A DNA stretch of 63,443 nucleotides. It comes from Bacteroidales bacterium (lineage in GTDB: Bacteria > Bacteroidota > Bacteroidia > Bacteroidales > 4484-276). Positions 1 through 6,966 of this stretch are shown piece after piece; positions within the stretch are counted from its first letter, which is position 1, and every line of letters starts with the position of its first letter. The translations under genes and the position numbers were made by a program. Location: contig DASRND010000027.1 in assembly GCA_035647615.1 (NCBI GenBank), forward strand, positions 1 through 63,443, written 5' to 3'. A model generated the notes under the pieces. The model searched no databases and had not been told where the DNA came from. It worked only from the letters and a program-made list of their open reading frames with translations.

Positions 1-197
1 ATAAACAACCTGAACCTGCATAGCTTATCCTTAAAATTAAAAGCGGAATCAGTAGCTGTTTCCACAGAATATTCATGAATGGTCTGGGGAGCATCTCTAA
101 ATGTTTCGTTGGCTTCGAGATGTGCTTTAAAAACTTTTACATTTAGAAGTGTAAATTTATCAATATCAATTGGCGTATTGTTTTGTTCTGGTTTCAT
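1..197 (-). CDS. Partial ORF running off the left edge; candidate SecB-like chaperone of a toxin-antitoxin-chaperone operon
   Basis: An open reading frame starts with ATG at 197 and stays open to base 1, giving 65 visible codons beginning MKPEQNNTPIDIDKF. It overlaps the end of the upstream HTH gene (stop at 166-168) by about 32 bp, so the two are probably translationally coupled. The visible residues (FTLLNVKVFKAHLEANE, then a VETATDSAF / LCRFRLF stretch) look like alternating beta-strand sequence, as in the N-terminal half of SecB-fold proteins. The order toxin, HTH antitoxin, third gene matches the known HigB-HigA-SecB layout of TAC systems. The SecB assignment is inference from layout and weak sequence resemblance. 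The C-terminal half, which would decide it, lies outside the window. Confidence 0.5.
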   Translation of the reverse strand, partial: MKPEQNNTPIDIDKFTLLNVKVFKAHLEANETFRDAPQTIHEYSVETATDSAFNFKDKLCRFRLF

Positions 198-615
198 TTT
201 GAGTTGCATAAATTTTAAAAGAGCCACACCTTTCATCGAACATTTCCTCGTGCTCATAGCATGTATTCACGAATTCATTTTGCTTATTAACCTTAGCCGG
301 CACAGCCAAAGGCACGTATTTTATCTTTTCATATTTTGCCTTTGCCTGAGCCGGTGTCATGATTATTGTTTCGCCTAAGGCCACCGAAATTTTAGTGAGG
401 CTTTGTAGCGTCATGTTATGCGCACCACAAAGCCATTTACTAATTTCTGCCGGCGCCTTACCAAGCGCTTTGGCAAGGTCGCTTGAGTTCATGTTCTTGT
501 CAGCCAACAAATCATAAATGTAGTCAACAATAGCCATGTTATCATTTACAAATTGAGCCTGCTCCGGGGTTGTCCGTTCTCTAATTTGCTCCAACATTTC
601 TTTTAACTTAGCCAT
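166..615 (-). CDS. XRE-family HTH protein, probable antitoxin (HigA-like)
   Basis: A 149-residue protein. Residues about 28-85 form an XRE/Cro-type helix-turn-helix (YDLLADKNMNSSDLAKALGK, AEISKWLCGAHNMTLQSLTK), expected to bind operator DNA. The remaining ~60 residues (from about KIKYVPLAVPAK) form a tail longer than in minimal HigA antitoxins. In TAC systems the antitoxin has a C-terminal 'chaperone addiction' tail bound by a SecB-like protein, and that would fit here, but this is inference. The start overlaps the stop of the upstream toxin-like gene by 13 bp, which indicates coupled expression. The palindromes at 1113-1176 are its likely operator. Another possibility is an ordinary two-gene HigBA module with an unrelated third gene. 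Confidence 0.75.
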   Translation of the reverse strand: MAKLKEMLEQIRERTTPEQAQFVNDNMAIVDYIYDLLADKNMNSSDLAKALGKAPAEISKWLCGAHNMTLQSLTKISVALGETIIMTPAQAKAKYEKIKYVPLAVPAKVNKQNEFVNTCYEHEEMFDERCGSFKIYATQNETRTKQYAN

Positions 616-1112
616 AATTCTATTCCTTCGTAGTTTAATAGGTTTGTTCTTCCGCGATCGAATTCTATTTGTCGATCTCTGATCAATTCGTCAATTCGCA
701 GTGTAATTTTATTTGCTTCCTGAAAATATCCTTTCACATTTTCACAATCCTGAGCTTTGTCTTTTGTTTTTATACCCCCGTTAAAAAGGAATACAATGCT
801 GGTTGAGATAAACAAGCAATAGAGTCTTAATTGCTCCCGCCCAAAATCGACCTCAATGTATTTGGCCGGTGGTGGCAAAGCATGGAACGACCCTTCTGAT
901 CGGAAATAATGTTCCCTGGCTCCTTTCCTGGAAAAGCGTTCAAGTGTTTCATTCAGATAGTTTAGTTGTACTTCGATTTCTGTATTAAAAATGTGCCGGA
1001 AAATAAAATCCTCAAATTCATTGCGTTCTCTTTCTTCAATATGAACTGAGTAGTAATTTACAGCCTTACCTGTGAAGTCTTCAATTTTAATAATTTTTGC
1101 AAATGTATTCAC
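603..1112 (-). CDS. HigB/RelE-like toxin candidate
   Basis: A 169-residue protein with an apparent GTG start (first residues MNTFAKIIKIEDF); no in-frame ATG lies near the beginning. Residues ~85-150 contain a stretch typical of RelE/HigB or Gp49-like mRNA interferases: LRLYCLFISTSIVFLFNGG, followed by a K-T-K-D-K-A segment and a helix. The N-terminal half carries many acidic and basic residues and is not recognised. It is the first gene of the operon and overlaps the HTH gene, the toxin-before-antitoxin order typical of higBA. A ribosome-associated ribonuclease activity is expected from the family, but no catalytic residues could be assigned with certainty. Confidence 0.6.
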   Translation of the reverse strand: MNTFAKIIKIEDFTGKAVNYYSVHIEERERNEFEDFIFRHIFNTEIEVQLNYLNETLERFSRKGAREHYFRSEGSFHALPPPAKYIEVDFGREQLRLYCLFISTSIVFLFNGGIKTKDKAQDCENVKGYFQEANKITLRIDELIRDRQIEFDRGRTNLLNYEGIELWLS

Positions 1113-1176
1113 TTAACGGTTAATTTGGATTAAATGTTTAACTTTTAAGTTAATTTATAATTGTTCTTAACTTTTA
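1113..1176. promoter_or_regulatory. Palindromic operator candidates upstream of the toxin-antitoxin operon
   Basis: Just upstream of the toxin start lie TTAACGGTTAA (1113-1123, perfect dyad), TTAACTTTTAAGTTAA (1138-1153, perfect 7-2-7 inverted repeat) and a further half-site TTAACTTTTA (1167-1176). The shared TTAAC half-site suggests binding by a dimeric HTH protein. The HTH protein encoded two genes down is the obvious candidate, giving autorepression as in other HigA-type modules. The role is inferred. Confidence 0.5.
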
Positions 1177-1326
1177 GCTTACCACCTCCCTTACCGCCGC
1201 ATTCATCCAAAGCTCAGCCTGTGTTTTGCTTTTGGCTGTTTCCTGCTCCAGGGTATCGCACAATTCCATCAGCCGGTTGACGGTGGAGACGATGGCTTTT
1301 CGCGCCGCTGAACGACGGTGACAAAT
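1174..1326 (-). pseudogene. hsdS: C-terminal remnant of a type I restriction specificity subunit (hsdS)
   Basis: Reading the minus strand from 1326 to the TAA at 1174-1176 gives about 50 codons with RKAIVSTVNRLMELCDTLEQ followed by a helical tail ending AAVREVVS. The pattern '[KR]xxIVxxVxxLMxLCDxLE' is the hallmark of the conserved C-terminal coiled-coil region of HsdS. Nothing resembling the target recognition domains or an upstream start is present; an in-frame stop lies at 1327-1329, and no hsdM or hsdR is nearby. This is therefore a relic of a lost type I restriction-modification locus, sandwiched between two other defence-type genes. Confidence 0.7.
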
Positions 1327-1363
1327 CTACTGGTTGTGAATCAACCTTCTTCAAAAACTTCAA

Positions 1364-3199
1364 TTAATGTTCAATTAAAATGTCTTCATCATCAAATTGG
1401 CTTTCGACAAATAGACCTTCCTCCTGATTCTGCTGGTTACGGGCGATAGGTTTACCCATTGCTGTTTCTATTTTTTGCAGAATACGCTCTTTCCGATCGT
1501 CGAAAAAACCATAAAAGTCATCGCTGTACATAAATTGTGGATCAACCACATGTGACTTAAGTATAGCTATAAATTCCTCATTAGGAACCCCTGCATGCTT
1601 TCGTATCCTTTCCAGATATTTGCCGGGTGCATCACCACTGACAATGCGATTTGTTCTACCCGATAAGGGCGTCTTGTTAATGATGCAGTCGAAATCATCA
1701 CGTGGAATTCCATTCTTGTTACACCATGCAACCGGAAAGATATGATGAATGTCTATGGATTCGGAAAAGTAAGTACTAAAATCAATTTTTGTAGCCGAAA
1801 GCCAGTCTCTTGTTTCTTCGTTCAACAGGATCGCATAAACGCCCTTGTAGGCCGCACTGTTTCTTGTCCGGAGCGTATGTAGCCTCGATGGCGAAAAATT
1901 TGCATCATAAATAGTTTTAGGTTCCGTGGCATCGTTTTTAATCCAATCCACGACCTGCACCATATCCAGCGCATATCTGGTTTCATTGGCAGAGCCATAC
2001 AGTTCACCAAAAACCCCGCACCAAAACCATCGCATCAGTTTTTTCTTATTTCCAAAGTTGTCAATGTCATTCCCAAGCTTGGCGAGAATTACGGCCATTG
2101 GAACCAGTTGCGTGCTATAGGGAATATCCCGTGAGTTAAAGATATGATTTTCCACTAAAATTTTTGAAGCCTTGATAAAACTAGCTACAATCTTATCGCA
2201 GTAATTCTTATAATCATCGAGCGATAAATTCAGCATCTCCTTCCGCTTTGCGCTCACTGCCGGCAGGTTTTCCTTTTCATCCTGCGACAAAAAGCTTGTG
2301 CGACGTTCGTATGTTGCAAAAAGTGTGATAGCCTGAATAATGTCAATGTTGCTTGTTTTGCCAAGCACCTTATAGTTTTTAAACTCATGATCAATCTTTT
2401 TCCAGTCGTCCTTCAGATCGAAATCATCCGCTGCAAATGAGGCTGTGAGCAGTTCAAACACTGACAGAGAAACCCCACCGGTATTCACTTTTTCAAATAC
2501 TTGGCAAACAGCTTCTTTTGGATTGATCTTTTTCATTATGATCACCGGAAGCATATATCCGGTAAACGCTTTAATGATGTTTCGTTCAAATTCGTTCCAG
2601 AACTTGATCTTGTCTCGGTCGTAATCCCAATATTCCGAAAACTTAGTGCGCCACTCATCATATTCGTCAACCATGCAAACCGGGTACATGAGGTTTTGAA
2701 ATTCATATTCTTCCCTCGAAAGGTCGAGCACTATATCACGACCAATGTTTTCCGTAACAATTTTATTTTCATTGATGGAAATAATGGCTTCCGCTAGATC
2801 AAGACTTCTGTCCATTGCTTTTTTCATATCGATATAATACCAGCGGAAAATTTCATAGCCTTTAACATTCCGGGTTTTAACTACCTTATTGGTGATAATA
2901 GCCTGATAAAGTGAGGTGAGCCGCTGCTGCCCATCCAGAATGAGCAATTCAGGATCGCAGTCATTTACACCCAAAGCACCTTCCACAGGTTTTGTTTTAA
3001 AGCGAATGCTTTCGTTTCCTGTTTCGAGCAACATAACAGCTCCGATAGGGAATGATTTTGCCACACTTGCTATGATGCCTTTTATACGGTCATCATCCCA
3101 CACCCAACCTCTCTGAAAGTCTGGAAGTTGAATTTTGCCTTTGTGGACGTCCTTCAGCAAATCGTACAGGCCGGTTTTTGTTGAATCAAAAGTTTCCAT
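1364..3199 (-). CDS. DUF262/DUF1524 (GmrSD-like) protein
   Basis: A 611-residue protein with a two-domain architecture. The N-terminal DUF262 domain (residues ~15-240) has the ParB/sulfiredoxin-like motifs LPDFQRGWVWDDDRIKGII (25-43) and LLILDGQQRLTSLYQA (85-100); this domain uses NTPs in GmrS-type proteins. The C-terminal DUF1524 domain carries an HNH-type nuclease motif IDIHHIFPVAWCNKNGIPRD (482-501) with INKTPLSGRTNR following. The fused arrangement matches type IV, modification-dependent GmrSD enzymes and related phage-defence proteins. It sits alone beside an hsdS remnant and a toxin-antitoxin operon, and looks AT-richer than the core genes to its right, consistent with acquired defence DNA. 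Which modified DNA it targets cannot be read from sequence. Confidence 0.85.
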   Translation of the reverse strand: METFDSTKTGLYDLLKDVHKGKIQLPDFQRGWVWDDDRIKGIIASVAKSFPIGAVMLLETGNESIRFKTKPVEGALGVNDCDPELLILDGQQRLTSLYQAIITNKVVKTRNVKGYEIFRWYYIDMKKAMDRSLDLAEAIISINENKIVTENIGRDIVLDLSREEYEFQNLMYPVCMVDEYDEWRTKFSEYWDYDRDKIKFWNEFERNIIKAFTGYMLPVIIMKKINPKEAVCQVFEKVNTGGVSLSVFELLTASFAADDFDLKDDWKKIDHEFKNYKVLGKTSNIDIIQAITLFATYERRTSFLSQDEKENLPAVSAKRKEMLNLSLDDYKNYCDKIVASFIKASKILVENHIFNSRDIPYSTQLVPMAVILAKLGNDIDNFGNKKKLMRWFWCGVFGELYGSANETRYALDMVQVVDWIKNDATEPKTIYDANFSPSRLHTLRTRNSAAYKGVYAILLNEETRDWLSATKIDFSTYFSESIDIHHIFPVAWCNKNGIPRDDFDCIINKTPLSGRTNRIVSGDAPGKYLERIRKHAGVPNEEFIAILKSHVVDPQFMYSDDFYGFFDDRKERILQKIETAMGKPIARNQQNQEEGLFVESQFDDEDILIEH

Positions 3200-3487
3200 G
3201 CTATTTTTAGATTTTACAAGTATTGTTAAATCAACAGATTTCTAATTTTTATAATCCGAAAAGATTCATTTATTATTTTTTACGAAAATAATCTGGCAAC
3301 GAAAGTAGGAATAATTCAGTGATACAGCAAGAAAAGGCCGCGGTTAGGGCTGTTTTGTTGTTTTGGTGACTTTTGAAAATTTAGAATCTTATAGTTTTAT
3401 TGATGAAGGTCGGGCGGGCTTTCCGCTTTATCCACGGCTGCGCCCTGGGCTAATGACGGCGATCCGTTGGGGCTGAAAGCCTATCAT
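3200..3487. other. Non-coding intergenic region with a CGGGCTTTCCGCT motif
   Basis: No convincing gene lies here. The part next to the DUF262 start (3200-3300) is very AT-rich and presumably holds its promoter, although no clear TAnnTTTG box was found. A GC-rich patch at 3410-3480 contains CGGGCTTTCCGCT at 3415-3427; the same 13-mer occurs at 63228-63240 in another GC-rich non-coding patch. It may be a dispersed genomic repeat. Confidence 0.4.
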
Positions 3488-3526
3488 AAAAAAACCCCGG
3501 CCAACTTGCGACGTTGGCCGGGGTTT
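3488..3526 (-). terminator. Rho-independent terminator of lpdA
   Basis: A 14-bp perfect stem (AAACCCCGGCCAAC at 3492-3505 pairs with 3513-3526) encloses the loop TTGCGAC. Read on the minus strand it ends in a run of seven T (3488-3494), directly downstream of the lpdA stop. Strong intrinsic terminator. Confidence 0.9.
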
Positions 3527-3560
3527 CAGGAAAAGATATTTTAAATAATCTGGCTACGTG

Positions 3561-4952
3561 CTACAGATGAATCACTTCATCGTAAGCTGCGGCGGCGGCT
3601 TCCATCACGGCTTCCGACATTGTGGGATGCGGGTGGATGGTCTTAATGACCTCTTCGCCGGTGGTCTCCAGTTTGCGGGCGGCCACCACCTCGGCAATCA
3701 TTTCTGTTACGTTGTCACCGATCATGTGGGCGCCAAGCCATTCGCCATATTTGGCGTCAAATATCACTTTTACAAAACCTTCTTTGTTGCCTGCTGCGCT
3801 TGCCTTACCCGAGGCGCTGAAAGGAAATTTTCCCACCTTGATTTCGATTCCGGCATCGCGTGCCTGTTTCTCGGTCATGCCCACCGAAGCTATTTCAGGA
3901 GTGGTATAGGTGCAGCCCGGAATATTGCCATAGTCGATGGGGTTCGGGTCGAGGCCGGCAATTTTCTCGACGCAGGTGATGCCTTCGTGCGAGGCTACGT
4001 GCGCCAGCGCCGGACCATGCACAATGTCGCCGATGGCATAGTAGCCTTCGACGTTGGTACGGTAAAAATCGTCAACTTTTATTTTGTTGGCCTCAGTTTC
4101 AATACCGGTTTCTTCCAGTCCGATACCCTCCAGGTTGGTTGCTATACCCACGGCCGAGAGTACTATGTCGGCTTCTACCACCTCTTCGCCTTTTTTAGTT
4201 TTGATGGTCACTTTGCATTTGTCGCCAGAGGTATCTACTTTGGTAACTTCGGCAGAAGTCATCACTTTGATGCCGGACTTTTTGAAAGAGCGCGTCAGTT
4301 GTTTGGACACTTCTTCGTCTTCCAACGGCACAATCGCGGGCAGAAATTCCACCAAGGTAACTTTGGTTCCCATTGAGTTATAAAAATAGGCAAACTCTGA
4401 TCCGATGGCGCCGGAACCTACCACCACCATCGATTCGGGCTGATTTTCCAGCGTCATGGCCTTGCGGTAGCCGATGATTTTTTTGCCGTCCTGTTTTAGC
4501 GCCGGCAACTCACGCGAGCGTGCACCGGTAGCTATGATGATGTGTTTGGCTTCGTAGGTAGTAGCCTCGCCTTTTTCGTTGGTCACTTCCACCTTCTTCC
4601 CGGGTTTTACTTTGCCTAAACCGTTGATTAAGTCGATTTTATTTTTCTTAAAAAGGAAATTCACACCATTGCTCATGCCGCCAGCCACATCACGGCTGCG
4701 CTTTACCACCGCCTCGAAGTCGGCTGTAGGCTCGCCATCTATTTTCAGTCCGTAGTCGGCTGCATGTTTCAAGTAATTGAATACCTGTGCGCTCTTGAGC
4801 AGAGCTTTGGTAGGAATGCAGCCCCAGTTGAGGCATACTCCGCCCACATTTTCTTTTTCTACTACGGCGGTTTTCATGCCCAGTTGAGCGGCTCTGATGG
4901 CAGCTACGTAACCACCGGGGCCGCTGCCTATTACTATCAGATCATAATTCAT
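3561..4952 (-). CDS. lpdA: Dihydrolipoyl dehydrogenase (E3)
   Basis: FAD-dependent enzyme that reoxidises dihydrolipoamide with NAD+ for 2-oxoacid dehydrogenase or glycine cleavage complexes. The start chosen is the ATG at 4952 (MNYDLIVIGSGPGGY), which puts the FAD Rossmann motif at the very N-terminus; an in-frame start 27 bp upstream only adds an unconserved leader. The redox disulfide motif is GGVCLNWGCIPTKALL, the NAD-binding motif is VVGSGAIGSEFA, and the C-terminal catalytic His-Glu pair is in HPHPTMSEAVMEAA. The length of about 463 residues is usual. A TAAATTTG -7-like box lies at 4977-4984. The gene stands alone, without E1/E2 genes, so its partner complex is not defined by the window. 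Confidence 0.97.
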   Translation of the reverse strand: MNYDLIVIGSGPGGYVAAIRAAQLGMKTAVVEKENVGGVCLNWGCIPTKALLKSAQVFNYLKHAADYGLKIDGEPTADFEAVVKRSRDVAGGMSNGVNFLFKKNKIDLINGLGKVKPGKKVEVTNEKGEATTYEAKHIIIATGARSRELPALKQDGKKIIGYRKAMTLENQPESMVVVGSGAIGSEFAYFYNSMGTKVTLVEFLPAIVPLEDEEVSKQLTRSFKKSGIKVMTSAEVTKVDTSGDKCKVTIKTKKGEEVVEADIVLSAVGIATNLEGIGLEETGIETEANKIKVDDFYRTNVEGYYAIGDIVHGPALAHVASHEGITCVEKIAGLDPNPIDYGNIPGCTYTTPEIASVGMTEKQARDAGIEIKVGKFPFSASGKASAAGNKEGFVKVIFDAKYGEWLGAHMIGDNVTEMIAEVVAARKLETTGEEVIKTIHPHPTMSEAVMEAAAAAYDEVIHL

Positions 4953-5137
4953 AAGTTGTTGATTTTTTAATTTCTGCAAATTTAGACAAAAAAGGGTGGC
5001 GCCATTTTTGGGTAAGCCGGGAACCGTTGTTAAATATTCTTAATCAGAAGGAAGTCGGCAGTTCTCCGGCGGCGGCTTTCAATCGGTAGTGAATTGAGAT
5101 TAGGAATTGAACAAACAACGAACAACAAACAACAAAC

Positions 5138-6952
5138 CTACTTCTGCTCCTGCTCCGCCATGTACTGCGCATCCATCCTGATCATCTCCTCCGGCGACCG
5201 GTTTTGTTCGGCAGCTTTTCCGGTTACTGCTTCGAGCCAGTCCGGGGTGCTGCGTATCAGATTTTCGAAATAGCTTATCCTTTCCTGCAGCGGGTCCTGC
5301 TGATTTAGATTGTAGAGATATTCCGCATCAATAGCAATCATCCGCTCCAGCGGCATGCGATAATAATTGGCTTTTTCGGCAACCTTTTGCAGCCAGGCGC
5401 TGTCGGCTTTTATGTAATCCATGTATTCATGAATCACCATATATTTAGCATAAATATCCGGATACTCATTTTGGAAAGTCCACAGCGCATCGTTGCGGAG
5501 CTGCTCCTCGTAGCTAATATTTTTTTGTGTGGCTTTATCTTTCACTGATTGGCTCCAGGCTTCGTCGCTGCTGATGGTGCGCACGTATTTTTGCAAGCCT
5601 TTCCAGGTGAGATACAGCTCGCGGTTTTTCTGTAGAGCCTGGAAGTCGGCTGCCTGACGCAATACGGTGTGCAAAGGCAGATTTAAGGTTTGTGCATCTT
5701 TCACCAAATCGTCAAACCAATAAGCATACGTGCGAATGGCATCTTCCTGCTTTTCGATGAAATCGCCGCTGTATTTTGGAGTGAACATTGCGTAAAGCTG
5801 ATCGACAAAACCCCAGTCGTACTTATATAAAAATCGCTCTGTGATACTCAGCAGAATGATGTCCTGGCTGAGCACTTCCTTTTCGATATCCAAATCGCGT
5901 GTCCATTTCTCACCAAAATAAAAATCAGGGTAAACCTTGGCATTGAAATACCAAAAGGCCTGGTTGGCAAAAAGATGCTGCGGAATACGGGTATTAAAAA
6001 AGTTCCAGTAATAACTGTCGGCAACCGCCAGCACTCTGGGTTTCTGCTTTTCGGGCTGATCATAAAATGAAAAATGCGGATATGCCATCTGCGGATGCGA
6101 CAATTTGCAAAGGAGGTTGAGAGTTCGACCCACATCGGTGTCGCTGTCAGAGACGCTGTCGGTGCGGGTGAATGCAACGCTGTAATCGGGCATGTCGATG
6201 CCACGGGTTTGCTCCAGAAAATGCAGCAAAGTATCGGCCACCCAAGGCATGGTGCCTTCGCTCCAGTGGATTCCATAAGGCGGGTAAAGTGGCCAGTTAG
6301 CGGTGTCGGCGGCGGCAACAAAAACTTTATTTAAATCCAAATAATTAATTCCCAGCGTGTCGGCCCTGGCGGCAATGTACTCGTAATTGGTCATGGAGCG
6401 ACCCTCCCGCAGATAACGATCGGGAATATATTGTGGCAAAGTACGCGCCTTGCTCGGTTCGAGGATAAAAATGAAATCGATGTTGTGTTCATCACGCAGA
6501 TAGTCCTGCACAAATTTCAGCCGGTTGAGTTTTTCGATGAGATAGGCAGCACCCAGGAAATCGCCGCCCGTGTAGGCACGGATGTAATCATACTCATATA
6601 GCACATTGTCTTTGCCAACCACCACTCCTTCGGCGTTGGCTTTGTCATAAAGCGAAAAATCGATCTGGTTGTTGAGCCGGACGAAAAAATTGCGAAAGCC
6701 GATATGATCTTCGATGTACCTGTCGAAGTTGATTTGAAAAGTTCCTTCCATCCATTGGCTCCAGCCAAAAGCCGGGCGTGGTTGTAGCACAAAGTCGCCG
6801 CTGAGCGGTTGCAGCCTGAAAATTTTAGTAACATGCTGCACTAATGGCAGCATCAACAAAACCATCAAAAGCACAAAAAGTATTTGCTTCACCAGCGGCT
6901 TTTTGGACCGGTCAGTTTCGGGATATCTGCTATTTGGCAAAGATGATTTCAA
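5138..6952 (-). CDS. AlgJ/AlgX-like SGNH protein (polysaccharide O-acetylation) with four C-terminal ~53-residue repeats
   Basis: A 604-residue protein. A single transmembrane anchor (residues ~22-40) is followed by an AlgJ/AlgX-type SGNH acetyltransferase-like domain (~60-390), with VLAVADSYYWNFF (nucleophile S313 expected) and GIHWSEGTMPW (H229). The usual Asp of the family's D-x-H-W motif is Gly here. Residues ~405-604 carry four related units starting at W412, W466, W520 and W572, each W-x(3,4)-V-x-x-[KD]-A followed by a [SP]-x-E-x-x-[IL]-x-x-DA-like helix; their function is unknown. The gene lies 14 bp downstream of the MBOAT gene and probably takes acetyl groups passed across the membrane by it and transfers them to an extracytoplasmic polysaccharide. 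The substrate is unknown. Confidence 0.8.
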   Translation of the reverse strand: MKSSLPNSRYPETDRSKKPLVKQILFVLLMVLLMLPLVQHVTKIFRLQPLSGDFVLQPRPAFGWSQWMEGTFQINFDRYIEDHIGFRNFFVRLNNQIDFSLYDKANAEGVVVGKDNVLYEYDYIRAYTGGDFLGAAYLIEKLNRLKFVQDYLRDEHNIDFIFILEPSKARTLPQYIPDRYLREGRSMTNYEYIAARADTLGINYLDLNKVFVAAADTANWPLYPPYGIHWSEGTMPWVADTLLHFLEQTRGIDMPDYSVAFTRTDSVSDSDTDVGRTLNLLCKLSHPQMAYPHFSFYDQPEKQKPRVLAVADSYYWNFFNTRIPQHLFANQAFWYFNAKVYPDFYFGEKWTRDLDIEKEVLSQDIILLSITERFLYKYDWGFVDQLYAMFTPKYSGDFIEKQEDAIRTYAYWFDDLVKDAQTLNLPLHTVLRQAADFQALQKNRELYLTWKGLQKYVRTISSDEAWSQSVKDKATQKNISYEEQLRNDALWTFQNEYPDIYAKYMVIHEYMDYIKADSAWLQKVAEKANYYRMPLERMIAIDAEYLYNLNQQDPLQERISYFENLIRSTPDWLEAVTGKAAEQNRSPEEMIRMDAQYMAEQEQK

Positions 6953-6966
6953 AATGTTTTTAAAAA

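Noticed and set aside
3558-4376. 272-codon plus-strand ORF over lpdA
   Set aside because: Complete antisense shadow of a well-conserved gene; His/Phe-rich composition typical of the reverse strand.
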